Origin: Arthrobacter sp. Marseille-P9274 | GTDB taxonomy: Bacteria; Actinomycetota; Actinomycetes; Actinomycetales; Micrococcaceae | Length of the DNA: 64,000 bases | Assembly: GCF_946892675.1 (NCBI RefSeq) | Contig: NZ_CAMPOV010000001.1 | Coordinates: forward strand, 124,001 to 188,000 | Direction of reading: 5' to 3' | Shown: positions 52,350 to 61,532 of the stretch, piece by piece | How positions within the stretch are numbered: the stretch's first letter is position 1 | Layout of the letters: the number at the start of each line of letters is the position of its first letter | Position numbers and translations under genes: made by a program | The notes under the pieces: model-generated | The model's input: only the letters and a program-made list of their open reading frames with translations | Told to the model about the DNA's origin: nothing | The model's database searches: none

Positions 52350-53537
52350 ATGAAGGCGATCGTCGTGGGCGCCGGCATCGCCGGCCTCGTCACCGCCCGC
52401 CAGCTCGGCCTTGCCGGCTGGGAGGTCGAGCTGGTGGAAAAGGCCGACGGGCCCCGCCGGGACGGCTACATGATGGACTTCTTCGGGCCCGGATTGGAGG
52501 CTTCCGAGCGGATCGGCCTGTATCCGCGATTAGCCCGGATGGCCTACCCTGTGGAGGCCGCCGAGTACGTTGACGCCAAGGAGCGGGTCAAGGCCCGCCT
52601 CGACTACGACCAATTCGCCCGGCTCGCGGGCGGCAAGGTCCTCAGCCTCCTGCGCCCGGACATGGAACGCGCTGCTCTGGCCGCCCTCGACGACGTTCCC
52701 GCCGGCCGCGTCCGCCTCCGCTACGGAACCCGTGTCACAGGGGTGTCGATGGATGGCGACGGGGTGCGGATCGATGCGGACGGCCCCACGGCCCGGCTGC
52801 CCGCAGCTGACGTTGTCATCGGCGCCGACGGGATCCACTCCGCGGTCCGCGCCCGGATCTTTGGTCCCGAGACGGAGTACCTGCGCCCGCTGGGAATGCG
52901 GGCCGCCGCCTTCATCGTGCCCGAGGCCGAGCTGAATGCCCGCTTCAGTGGCCGGTTCATCCTCACTGACAGTCTCGGCCGGACCGCGGGGTTCTACAGC
53001 CTCCGCACCGACGAGGTCGCGGCGTTCCTCGTGTACCGCGACCCGCCTGCCGGCGCCGGCCGGGACGCTGCGACCTCTCCGCGGGACAGGCTGCGCAGCG
53101 AGTTCTCCGGTCTCGGCACCGCGGTCGACCGGCTGCTAAACCTCTGCCCCGCCGACCCGTATGACGACGTCGTGGCGCAGATCGTGATGCCACGCTGGTG
53201 GAAGGGGCGGGCGGTGCTCGTCGGCGACGCGTGCGGTGCAGTCTCCCTCCTGGCCGGGCAGGGCGGTTCGCTGGCCATAGCGGCCGGCGCGCTGCTAGGC
53301 GATGTCCTAGGGAAAGCCGCCTCGGCCGATGGGATCGCGCCGGCCCTTGCGGAGTTCGAACGGGAATGGCAGCCGGTCGTGGCGCAGGCCCAGGCGTCCG
53401 GCAGGCGGGCAGCGTCGTCGTTCCTTCCCGCGAACCGGAGTCAGCGCCTGCTGCGGCGCTGGGTCATCCGCGCCACGAAGCTGCCGGGAATCGACCGTCT
53501 CGTGGCCCGGCAGCTCCTGCGGAGCATCGCGAAGTGA
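52350..53537 (+). CDS. FAD-dependent monooxygenase
   Basis: Flavin monooxygenase of 395 residues. The FAD motif is VVGAGIAGLVTARQL at 5-19. The second nucleotide motif is VVIGADGIHSAVR (about 155-167), and GDACGAVSLLAGQGG (about 293-307) is the GD motif that contacts FAD ribose. It belongs to the class A hydroxylases that act on aromatic or drug-like substrates. The ATG has GGGAGGAGGA upstream. It converges on a second, disrupted monooxygenase gene only 13 bp away. Confidence 0.9.
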   Translation: MKAIVVGAGIAGLVTARQLGLAGWEVELVEKADGPRRDGYMMDFFGPGLEASERIGLYPRLARMAYPVEAAEYVDAKERVKARLDYDQFARLAGGKVLSLLRPDMERAALAALDDVPAGRVRLRYGTRVTGVSMDGDGVRIDADGPTARLPAADVVIGADGIHSAVRARIFGPETEYLRPLGMRAAAFIVPEAELNARFSGRFILTDSLGRTAGFYSLRTDEVAAFLVYRDPPAGAGRDAATSPRDRLRSEFSGLGTAVDRLLNLCPADPYDDVVAQIVMPRWWKGRAVLVGDACGAVSLLAGQGGSLAIAAGALLGDVLGKAASADGIAPALAEFEREWQPVVAQAQASGRRAASSFLPANRSQRLLRRWVIRATKLPGIDRLVARQLLRSIAK

Positions 53538-53550
53538 CGATGGACGGAGG

Positions 53551-55007
53551 CTAGCCCCGGGCGGTGCCGAACCAGCGGGCCAGCGCGTCCTCCAGCCCCG
53601 CCTGCGTCCCGCCTCCCACCCAGGCGACGTGACCATCGGGCCGATCAGGACGGCCGCCGGGGCGCTGACCGGACCAATCACCGGAAGCTCCCACCCGCCG
53701 TCGTACGTGGCGCCCACGGTCTGCACCCGGTCCGCCCACGGCCCGGCGCCGATGCTGCCCGGCGCGCCGAGGTTGAGCAGCACGGGGCGGGCGCGGTGCA
53801 GGAGGGTGGACACGCGCAGCGGGCCGTCGGCGGTGACGACGTCGGGATCCGGCATGCGGCGTCCCAGCAGCGGGTGCCCCTCGCCGAGGTCGTAGCGGAC
53901 GTCCAAGCCAGAGATGAGCCCGGCCACCCGTCTGCGGGCCTCGTCGATCGTCAGCAGGTCGGTCACGGTGTCGGCGAGCGCACCGATGCGCGGATCCGCC
54001 TTCTGCATGATCGACTGCGCCATCGTGTGCTTCAGCGCACGGGCCCCGGCGGGATGCCGCTCGTCGTGGTAGGTGTCCAGCAGGCTATCCGGCGCGCTGC
54101 CTTTGACCACCTGGGCGAGCTTCCAGCCGAGGTTCACGGCGTCCTGGATGCCGAGCCCGATCCCCTGCCCGCCTGAGGGCGCATGGATGTGCGCGGCGTC
54201 CCCGGCGAGCAGCACCCTGCCGCTGCGGTAGGCGGCGGCCTGCCGGGTGGCGTCCGTGAACCGCGAGATCCAGGTCGGGTTGTGGACGCCGAAGTCCGTG
54301 TCGAAGACCTCCGTCAGCGCCTTGCCGAGGTCGGCCAGGGTGGGCTCGGCCGCCGGTCCGATCTCCTTCTCGGTCACGACCACGCGCGTGGTCCGCCCGT
54401 CCTCCATCAGGTGCAGCCCGTGGATCCCGACCTCGTCGATGCGGATGCCCGCCGGCGTCTCTTCGGTCACCTCCACCTCTGCGATCAGGCTGCTCCTCGT
54501 CGCGTCCCAGCCGGGGAAATCGATGCCTGCCGCCTTGCGGATCGCGCTCCGGCCGCCGTCCGCGCCGACCAGGTACAGCGCCCGCAGCTGCCGGCCGCCG
54601 GCGAGCAGCACGTCGACGCCGCTCTCGTCCTGGGCGAAGCCGGCCACCTCGAGCCCACGGTGGACCGGCACCCCCAGCTCCTCGATCCAACCGGCGAGGA
54701 TCCGCTCGATATGGTTCTGCCATAGGCCGAGCGTGTAGGGATGCCGCGTCGGGAAATCGCCCACGTCCAGCATCGTGGTCCCGAAAAATGCCGCCTGGAC
54801 CGGTTTTCCCTCGGCCAGGAACCGGTCGGCGATCCCGCGCTGTTCGAGGATCTCGATCGTGCGCGAATGGAACCCGCCCGCCCGCGAGCCGGCCAGCTCC
54901 GGCGTCGGGCGGCGCTCCACAATCGCCATGTCCACCCCGGCCAGCCTCAGCTCGCCGGCCAGCATCATCCCGGTCGGGCCCCCGCCGGCAACAATCACCT
55001 CGACCAT
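53551..55007 (-). pseudogene. Class A FAD monooxygenase (rifampicin monooxygenase-like), frameshifted near the 3' end
   Basis: The gene codes for about 484 residues when repaired. It has VIVAGGGPTGMMLAGEL at 4-20, YLVGADGGRSAIRKAAG and GDAAHIHAPSGGQG, as in TetX/Rox-type hydroxylases. Near 53640 the frame shifts: one frame reads AAVLIGPMVTSP and the other continues as the expected RPDGHVAWVGGGTQAG to the stop at 53551. One missing base explains it. Only the last 30 residues are affected, so the enzyme could lose its C-terminal strand or be intact if the base is a sequencing error. Confidence 0.8.
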
Positions 55008-55241
55008 CACAGCCCCCGCCTCTCCACGCCTTCCGAGCATCTCGTCGTCGCACGTCCGAGCCAGTCTGAGGCATAACGGGGGCCTTGCCGCAAGCCCCCG
55101 TGGCCGGGATAAATTGGAACTGGCGGGACGTCGTGATCCGATCCCGGCCGCCCCCTTCTGCCAGTCCGGCCCCGGCACTAGCGTGGAGATAGCCGGGCAT
55201 CCCCCGCAGCCCCGGCAGCCCACCAGGCAAAGGAGATTTCC

Positions 55242-55592
55242 ATGGGACTCGGAGACAAGATCAAGCACGCCGCGGACGAGATGCTCCACGGCCGCGGCAA
55301 ACCCAGGCAGGATGCCGAGGACACCCGCGACCCGTCGGAGTTTCCCGAAGCCGAGCCCCTCGGCGCCCGGCAGACCGACCCGGACGGCAACCCGTTCGAC
55401 GACCCTGACGTCGACCCGGACTCGGACGAGCCCCTGACTGCGGAACCGGATCTCGATCCCGATGAGCCCCCGCTCGACGACGCCTACGATCCCGACGGCG
55501 AAACGACCGGCGGCTCCTTCACCGGCCCAGTCCCCGACGATCCGGTTGAGCGCATCGCCAGCCCCCGCGAGGACAAGCCGCCGGCCCTCTAG
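55242..55592 (+). CDS. Acidic hypothetical protein
   Basis: A 116-residue protein with AAAGGAGA upstream of its ATG. The first 20 residues (MGLGDKIKHAADEMLHGRGK) form an amphipathic helix, as in CsbD-like or Rv0909-like small proteins. The rest is a highly acidic, Pro/Asp-rich disordered chain (DPDVDPDSDEP). No enzyme motif is seen. It stands alone; a general stress or chaperone-like role is a guess. Confidence 0.65.
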   Translation: MGLGDKIKHAADEMLHGRGKPRQDAEDTRDPSEFPEAEPLGARQTDPDGNPFDDPDVDPDSDEPLTAEPDLDPDEPPLDDAYDPDGETTGGSFTGPVPDDPVERIASPREDKPPAL

Positions 55593-55785
55593 CACCGCCT
55601 CACATACACAATTGGGGTGACGGTCCCGCATGGTGCAGGGCCGCCACCGCCGTGCCATTGTCCAAGGCGGCTTAGGCCGGTTCCCGCACTCGCCTTCCGG
55701 CATCTGGGGTTTATCCATTATCCTGTTGGCGGTCTCTTGGCTCCGCCGAACCGGAAAGCGAGCCGACTCCCCGGGGGAAACACCA

Positions 55786-57249
55786 ATGCCAGTCTCCAGC
55801 CGCCCTGTGTTCAAAACCGCCGCCCGCATCGCAAAGCAGGCCTCGGCCGCGGCGATCGCCGCCGCAGTGCTCGCCGCCTCCGCAACCTTGGCCGCGCCGG
55901 CCAACGCCGCGCCAGCAATGGCCGCACCGGCCAATTTGGCGCGGGTCCAGCCGGCCGCCGCCGCCAGCAACGTCCTCAACGACAGCAACCGCGCCCAGGT
56001 CCAGCAGGTCTTCGACGGGATCAATGCCTTTCGCAAGTCGAAGGGCCTCAAACCGGTGCGGTTCTACGTGAACGCCGCCAAGGTCTCGCAGGACTGGTCC
56101 ACCAGAATGGCCAACACCGGTATCTTCGAGCACAACCCGGATTACGGGTATGACCCTCGTGTAGCCGGCCGGACTGCATGGGGCGAGATCATCGCCGCCC
56201 GGGACGACCGCAGGGGCCAGGGCCTCGTCCAGCAGTGGATCGATTCCCGGTCTCACAACAAGATCATGTCCGACCCGAACTACACCGTCGTCGGCGTCGG
56301 CATCGCCTTCTCCGACGAGCGCGGCGGCCGCTACGAGATGTACGGCACGGCCAACTTTTTCCGCTACTCGTCCGAGCCCAAGGGTACGTACTCCTCGCCA
56401 AACGCCTACTACGCCACCCTCCCCGCACCGGCACCCGCCGTCCAGCCCATCGCCCAGTGCACCGCCGTCGCCGGAACCCCCGCGACCGGCAGGGACCTCT
56501 CCCGCGCCAGCATCAAGAGCGCCGCGGACTACGTCGCCGCCGACTCCGCCGGCCAGCTCTGGCGCTATCCGGAGAAATCCACCCGCGCGCTCGGCAGCAA
56601 GGTGCTGATCGGCAGCAGCGGCTGGCAGCACGCCCGCTCCACCTCGGTCACCGACTGGAACAACGACGGCTACCTCGACATCGTCGCCCACTGGTCGGAC
56701 GGCAAGGTCCGCGTCTACAAGGGCAAGGCCACCGGCGGCTTCTCCACCTGGTTCAGCGCCGGCAGCATCGCCGCCTCCTCCACGGTCATCGCCGACCGCC
56801 TGTGCGCCAACAACCCGTTCCCCGGCCTGGTCGTCAAGGACGCTGGCGGCAACCTCTCGCTGTACCAGAACCTCAAGGGCGCCGCCTTCCACGCCGCCCC
56901 GAACAAGTTCAACACCGGCTGGGGCAACTACGGCATCGCCCTGACCGACTTCGACCAGGACGGCCGCAAGGACATCCTGGGCGCCAACAAGACCAGCGGC
57001 GTCCTCAAGCTCTACCGCACCAACGGCAAGGGCGCCCTCATCCCCGAAACCCGCCCGACCATCGGCCGCTCCGGCTGGTCCACCGCCGCCACCTTCACCG
57101 ACGCCCGCGGCTTCGGCACCGGCAGCGCCAATGGCATGACGGTCAAATTCCGCAACGGCACGGTGCGCTACTACGAACTCCCCGCCGGCCGGGTCGGCAC
57201 AGCCAAGCAGATCGGCACCGGCTTCGGCACCTATAACACCTTCTCCTGA
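55786..57249 (+). CDS. Secreted CAP/SCP-domain protein with FG-GAP-like propeller
   Basis: A 487-residue exported protein. The signal peptide is at residues 1-42, ending in Ala-rich sequence. The CAP domain covers about 60-200, with the family's His and Glu in FEHNP, AWGEI and the second His in SRSHNKIM. The C-terminal half (about 235-487) has FG-GAP/VCBS-type repeats: WNNDGYLDIVAHWSDG, IGSSGW, DFDQDGRKDILG. CAP proteins bind lipids or act as proteases outside cells. A closely similar propeller ends the protein at 61533. The chosen ATG follows GGGGGAAA. Confidence 0.87.
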   Translation: MPVSSRPVFKTAARIAKQASAAAIAAAVLAASATLAAPANAAPAMAAPANLARVQPAAAASNVLNDSNRAQVQQVFDGINAFRKSKGLKPVRFYVNAAKVSQDWSTRMANTGIFEHNPDYGYDPRVAGRTAWGEIIAARDDRRGQGLVQQWIDSRSHNKIMSDPNYTVVGVGIAFSDERGGRYEMYGTANFFRYSSEPKGTYSSPNAYYATLPAPAPAVQPIAQCTAVAGTPATGRDLSRASIKSAADYVAADSAGQLWRYPEKSTRALGSKVLIGSSGWQHARSTSVTDWNNDGYLDIVAHWSDGKVRVYKGKATGGFSTWFSAGSIAASSTVIADRLCANNPFPGLVVKDAGGNLSLYQNLKGAAFHAAPNKFNTGWGNYGIALTDFDQDGRKDILGANKTSGVLKLYRTNGKGALIPETRPTIGRSGWSTAATFTDARGFGTGSANGMTVKFRNGTVRYYELPAGRVGTAKQIGTGFGTYNTFS

Positions 57250-57326
57250 CCGGCGCGTCATCCGGTGTGACCTCACCCCGGCGGACCTGCTACCGTCGGA
57301 CACTCAGCCGGAAACGGAAGGACTTT

Positions 57327-58112
57327 ATGTCGAGCAACAAATGGCTAGTGGCAATTGCCGTCGCCGGAGCCGTGACCCTCACGGCCTGCGGCGGATCAAC
57401 CGAAGCCGGCAGCGCTGGCCAGACGCAGCAGGCGTCGCCCGGTGCAAGCGGCCAAGCACAGGACCCCGCAGCCGGCCAGCAGGAAATGCCGAAGCCGGAC
57501 CTGAACGGAATCCCCGACGTCGTTGCTGAAGTCAACGGCACCAAGATTTCCAAGGAAGACTTCACCACCGCCTACGAGGCACAGTTCCAGCAGATGGCGA
57601 TGCAGTCCCAGATGATGGGCCAGGAAGTCGACCAGGCCAAGCTCAAGAAGCAGACCGCCGAAGGCATCGTCGGCACCGAGCTGCTCATCCAGGAAGCCGG
57701 CAACCGCGGCCTGGCCGCCTCCGAGAAGGAGACCGACAAGGCCCTCGACGAGATCGTCAAGTCCAACCAGCTCAAGTCCAAGGACGAGTTCATGGCCGAA
57801 ATGAAGAAGCAGGGCATGGACGAGGCCACGGTCATGGAAGAGCTCAAGAACCAGGTCATCGTCGAGAAGCTGATCGCCGAGGAAGCCGGCGACTCCAAGC
57901 CGACCGACAAGGAGCTCAAGGCCGCCTACGACGAGGCCAAGAAGCAGCAGGAGGCCATGGCCAAGCAGGGGGGCCAGGGCGCCGAGATGCCCTCCTTCGA
58001 GGAGGCCAAGCCGCAGCTCGAGGAGCAGGTGAAGTCGCAGAAGGAAGGCGAGGTCGTGCAGAAGCTCGCCAAGGATCTGCGCGCCAAGGCGGACGTCAAG
58101 ATCCACGTCTAG
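57327..58112 (+). CDS. SurA N-domain lipoprotein (chaperone-like)
   Basis: Lipoprotein of 261 residues. The lipobox LTAC gives Cys21, then a Gln/Ser/Pro linker. From about residue 58 the SurA N-terminal fold begins (VVAEVNGTKISKEDF, then LLIQEAGNRGL). The remainder is Lys/Glu-rich helix. I see no full parvulin isomerase domain, so it is probably a holding chaperone on the outer face of the membrane. The ATG has GGAAGGA upstream. A repeated hairpin follows. Confidence 0.87.
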   Translation: MSSNKWLVAIAVAGAVTLTACGGSTEAGSAGQTQQASPGASGQAQDPAAGQQEMPKPDLNGIPDVVAEVNGTKISKEDFTTAYEAQFQQMAMQSQMMGQEVDQAKLKKQTAEGIVGTELLIQEAGNRGLAASEKETDKALDEIVKSNQLKSKDEFMAEMKKQGMDEATVMEELKNQVIVEKLIAEEAGDSKPTDKELKAAYDEAKKQQEAMAKQGGQGAEMPSFEEAKPQLEEQVKSQKEGEVVQKLAKDLRAKADVKIHV

Positions 58113-58135
58113 CGAGCGGTATCCAAGAACGACGG

Positions 58136-58165
58136 CGGGTGGCCGGCTTTGCAGCCGGCCACCCG
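58136..58165. terminator. Hairpin terminator, second of three copies
   Basis: CGGGTGGCCGGC, TTTGCA loop, GCCGGCCACCCG, then TTTCGTTG. The 30-bp core is identical to that at 60366-60395. It ends the SurA-like gene. Confidence 0.75.
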
Positions 58166-58297
58166 TTTCGTTGTGCGGACCAACCGCACGAATAGGAGGC
58201 GGAGGCATCTGTACGCCCTCGGGGGCCGGGCGTACCCTTTAGTCGAGTCGACCTTCGCATGTTCAGCGGGCGCGACCGCAGATAGCTCAGGCGTGAG

Positions 58298-59494
58298 ATG
58301 CATCCAAATGGCCATCATCCTCTTGCCGCTGTCGTTGCGGCGGCAATCCTGTCCCTGACCGCGGCCTGCGGGATTGTCGCCGAGGAGAGTGACCCGACTC
58401 GGACCGGAGCGGCCGGGGGTGCAGGTGGCTCCGCGAGCCCCACGGGGACGGCCGGGACATCCGGCAGTCCGGGCGTCGGCAATGGTCCAGGTTCCAATGG
58501 GTCGTCCCAGCCGGTCCCGACGCAGGGCGGTCCCGACGACGGCCAGTTCGTACCCCCGGGGCCGGCGGCTCCGGGCGGTCCGCCGGCAGGGGCCGGCGCC
58601 CCGGTCATCAGTTGGCTGCCGATCGGGCCGGTGGGGCGGGGCGACCCGACCTGGTATCTGTATCTGAAGAGCGGAAACTGCGATCAGCTCGCCGAACCGG
58701 GCGAGCAGCCCGAGTCGGTGCAGGACGTGGCGAAGGTGTTCTGCCTTGCCGTGGCCGGAGACGAGGCGGCCTGGACCCGCGGAGGCGAGCTTTTGGCCGG
58801 GCTTCCCGCTCCCGGCTCGGACTGCTGGTCGAGCACCGCCAACTCCGTGCTCCGGTCGGTCGTGGACTTCCGCCAGCGGAACCCGGGCGTTGCCTATGAA
58901 CTTGTCGAGGGCAGTGGCCTGGCCTGCGAGCCCACGTTCTACGACCTGGACGACGACGGAAGCGACAATAACGGCCGCAATGCCGCCGCTTCGGTGTGCG
59001 GCGGCACGCAAATGCACATGATCGGCACCCTGGGAGGCCTGCCCGCCGGAAGCATCCGCAGCGTCGTCGTCGGTACCCAGCCGGAGCCCACAACCGTTCC
59101 GGTCGAACCGCTTGGGCCGGACTTCGTCTTCCGGGCACCGCCCTCCGCCCGGGAAGGTTCGACGACGGTGAGCGTCGCCGACGGCGATGTCCTCGTGACG
59201 GAATCCGTCGACATGGAGTATGTCGGCGACCCGAGCACCTGCCCTGGCTTCGAGCCCCCGCCGGATCCCGGCCCCTCGGTCGATCCCGGCGAACCGGGCC
59301 CCGGCCCCGTTGACCCGGAGCCGGGTCAGCCCGAGCCCGGTCCAGTGGAGCCCGGCCCCGTCGAACCAGACCCGGGCCAGCCGGATCCCGGCCCGGATGA
59401 GCCGGACCCGGGTCCGAGCGGTATGCCGCCGTCCGCCGCCGCCGCACGTACCGAAGCGCCGGCAGCCCGCTACACCGCAGGCTGGATCCGATGA
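58298..59494 (+). CDS. Pro-rich lipoprotein of unknown function
   Basis: A 398-residue lipoprotein. The lipobox LTAAC gives Cys24. A Gly/Ser/Pro linker (about 30-100) precedes a folded domain (about 100-310) with several Cys and the acidic loop DLDDDGSDNNG, a likely calcium site. The tail (about 310-380) repeats PGP/DPG units such as EPGPGPVDPEPGQ, a cell-wall-spanning type of segment. I do not recognise the domain. It overlaps the following membrane-protein gene by ATGA, so the two probably work together at the surface. Confidence 0.75.
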   Translation: MHPNGHHPLAAVVAAAILSLTAACGIVAEESDPTRTGAAGGAGGSASPTGTAGTSGSPGVGNGPGSNGSSQPVPTQGGPDDGQFVPPGPAAPGGPPAGAGAPVISWLPIGPVGRGDPTWYLYLKSGNCDQLAEPGEQPESVQDVAKVFCLAVAGDEAAWTRGGELLAGLPAPGSDCWSSTANSVLRSVVDFRQRNPGVAYELVEGSGLACEPTFYDLDDDGSDNNGRNAAASVCGGTQMHMIGTLGGLPAGSIRSVVVGTQPEPTTVPVEPLGPDFVFRAPPSAREGSTTVSVADGDVLVTESVDMEYVGDPSTCPGFEPPPDPGPSVDPGEPGPGPVDPEPGQPEPGPVEPGPVEPDPGQPDPGPDEPDPGPSGMPPSAAAARTEAPAARYTAGWIR

Positions 59495-60354
59495 CGGAAG
59501 CCAGCGGCGACGAACGATCCCCCTGGTCGCGACTCCTCGGCGTCGTCTCCGCGATCGGCCCGCCAATCACCGTCGCGACCGGCCTGCTGTTCTATTTCGG
59601 CTGGGCGCGCGCGGATGCCCAGGCCAGCGACATGGGCCTGGACGAGAGCCTTTTCGGCTACGCCGCCCAGGACTACATCCTGATCAGCATCAACGCCTTG
59701 TATCTCCCGCTGGTGCTGCTCCTCATCGTCGGCGTCCTGTGGCTGGCGGTCGACAGGTGGCTCCGTCGCCAGATCGACGAGGACCGCCACCGGACCCTGA
59801 CCGCCCGGATCGCGGGCAGCGCGGCCCTCGTCGCAGTCGTCATAGCCTTCATCAGCCTTCTGGTGGCCTTTCTTCAGCCCAGCCGGACGGCCATCTTCGC
59901 GCCGTACGTGATGGCAGCCGGCGTGCTCGTGGCCGCCTGGGGTATCCGGCTGCGGCGCCACGCCCGCCTGGGACACGCCCCGTCTCTCACCACGGAGGAG
60001 CGAGCGGTGGAAGTGACCCTCGTGCTGAGCCTCGTGACCCTGCTCCTGTTCTGGGGAACCGCCGACTACGCCCAGGCCGTCGGACGCGGGATCGCCGCGG
60101 GCTTTGAACGGAACGTGCAGTTCTTGCCGCGCGCCGAGGTGTACAGCGAGAAACCACTGGGCATAGGAGCCGATGCGGTCGAGGTCAGCGAAGTGGGCAC
60201 CGGCGAGCAGCCTTTGTACCGGTACGCCGGCCTGCGCCTGCTGGTGCTGAGCGGCGGCCGGTTCTTCTTCCTGAATGACGGCTGGACCACCGAAAACGGA
60301 ACCGTGATTGTCCTTCCGGACGACAATTCAATCCGCGTAGAGTTCGGCAGGTGA
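59491..60354 (+). CDS. Membrane protein of unknown function
   Basis: A 287-residue protein with about five hydrophobic segments in the first 200 residues and a soluble C-terminal part of about 85 residues (YRYAGLRLLVLSGGR...). The first span is followed by GWARADAQASDMGLD, a motif that recurs in several actinobacterial membrane proteins, but I cannot name the family. Coupled to the lipoprotein by an ATGA overlap. A repeated hairpin follows its stop after 11 bases. Confidence 0.72.
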   Translation: MTEASGDERSPWSRLLGVVSAIGPPITVATGLLFYFGWARADAQASDMGLDESLFGYAAQDYILISINALYLPLVLLLIVGVLWLAVDRWLRRQIDEDRHRTLTARIAGSAALVAVVIAFISLLVAFLQPSRTAIFAPYVMAAGVLVAAWGIRLRRHARLGHAPSLTTEERAVEVTLVLSLVTLLLFWGTADYAQAVGRGIAAGFERNVQFLPRAEVYSEKPLGIGADAVEVSEVGTGEQPLYRYAGLRLLVLSGGRFFFLNDGWTTENGTVIVLPDDNSIRVEFGR

Positions 60355-60365
60355 ATGAACGACGA

Positions 60366-60395
60366 CGGGTGGCCGGCTTTGCAGCCGGCCACCCG
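60366..60395. terminator. Hairpin terminator, third of three copies
   Basis: Exact repeat of the 30-bp hairpin at 58136-58165, again followed by a T-containing tail (TTCCGTTGTCC). It serves the convergent membrane-protein and NERD genes. Confidence 0.75.
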
Positions 60396-60438
60396 TTCCG
60401 TTGTCCAGGCCGCTGATCGACCATACTGCGGACTCCCG

Positions 60439-61497
60439 CTACGGGGATTGATCCGCCGTCTGGGAGTTGACCGTGGGCGGCTGGGGCGTCGAGGGTGCTA
60501 CCGCGCTGCTCCGGTTCGCGTTGCCGGCGAAGGTCCAGAACGCGACGACGATGACGGCGAGGACGATCAGACGCACTATCCCGGCCCGCCGGTTCCTGGA
60601 CCTGCTGCGCCGCCGGCCGCTTCCCTTGCGCCGCCGGCCCGAGGGCTTTTCTGATCCGCCGGATTGCTGCCGCCGGCGGCCCTTGGCTGGTCGGCCTCCC
60701 GGCACCGCTGCCGTGGATTGACCTGCAAAAGGTCCGGTCGCCTCGGACGAGCCTCCAAAAAGTGCGGTGGCCGTGGACGGACTTGAAGTCGGCGCCAGTG
60801 CCGCCAGGCTGTCGTGCAGCGCGGATTCCTGCGCAAAAGCAGGCGCGGGTTCCGGCGAAAAGTCCGGCCGGTGACCGGGCAGGCCCACCGCGGCGGTGTT
60901 CAGCAGCGCCGGGCTGGCGCGGCCCGAAAGCAGCTGCTGCAGATGGTGGAAGACCATGTCGATTTCCGCCGACTCGAGGAGAGGGGGCAGGATGTTGACC
61001 GCGAACTGGAGCGACTCGAGTCCAACGATCCTCACGCCGTCCGCGGATTCCGTCCGCAGCTGCGGATGGTTGACCAGGCAGATCCAGCCCTGGACGAGCC
61101 GCCGGTGCCTTGGCTCCAGGACGGCAGCGACGGCCGCGCCCTGCTCCAGCACCCCGGTAGTTTCCCGGACCCGCGAGTAGCCGTTCTGCGTCAGCCGCCC
61201 GTTGCGCAGCTCGACCCGGCCGGTCCAGTTCTTCGCATCGACCACCAGGATCCCGCCAGGCCCCACCAGCACGTCGTCCAGGTTTGCCTTCGGCCGTCCC
61301 GGCCAGTGGGCGTCGTTCAGCAGCCGCCAGCCGCGGGCCTCCAGCTCCCGCAGCTCGGCGGCCACCCGGACCTCCCCGGCGGCGCCGGCCGCCCAGGATC
61401 TAGCGCTCCGCTCCGCCTGCTCGGCCTGTCGCCGCAGCCTTGCCGCCCGTTCGCCGGCCAGCCGCGACTGTTCCGCGGCCCTCTCCCCTGCCGTCAT
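60439..61497 (-). CDS. NERD-domain membrane protein
   Basis: A 352-residue protein. The N-terminus is a basic coiled-coil-like helix (residues 5-35). The NERD nuclease-related domain runs at about 40-150, with AAGEVRVAAEL, the Asp of NLDDVLVG and the Asp-x-Lys of ILVVDAKNW that match the PD-(D/E)xK core. A disordered stretch and a Lys/Arg-rich segment (about 265-310) precede a single C-terminal span. NERD proteins may process nucleic acids; activity is seldom shown. It lies 35 bp downstream of the end of the large secreted-protein gene. Confidence 0.85.
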   Translation of the reverse strand: MTAGERAAEQSRLAGERAARLRRQAEQAERSARSWAAGAAGEVRVAAELRELEARGWRLLNDAHWPGRPKANLDDVLVGPGGILVVDAKNWTGRVELRNGRLTQNGYSRVRETTGVLEQGAAVAAVLEPRHRRLVQGWICLVNHPQLRTESADGVRIVGLESLQFAVNILPPLLESAEIDMVFHHLQQLLSGRASPALLNTAAVGLPGHRPDFSPEPAPAFAQESALHDSLAALAPTSSPSTATALFGGSSEATGPFAGQSTAAVPGGRPAKGRRRQQSGGSEKPSGRRRKGSGRRRSRSRNRRAGIVRLIVLAVIVVAFWTFAGNANRSSAVAPSTPQPPTVNSQTADQSP

Positions 61498-61532
61498 GTT
61501 CCCCCCAGTTTCGCTATGCAGTTGTTGAATTT

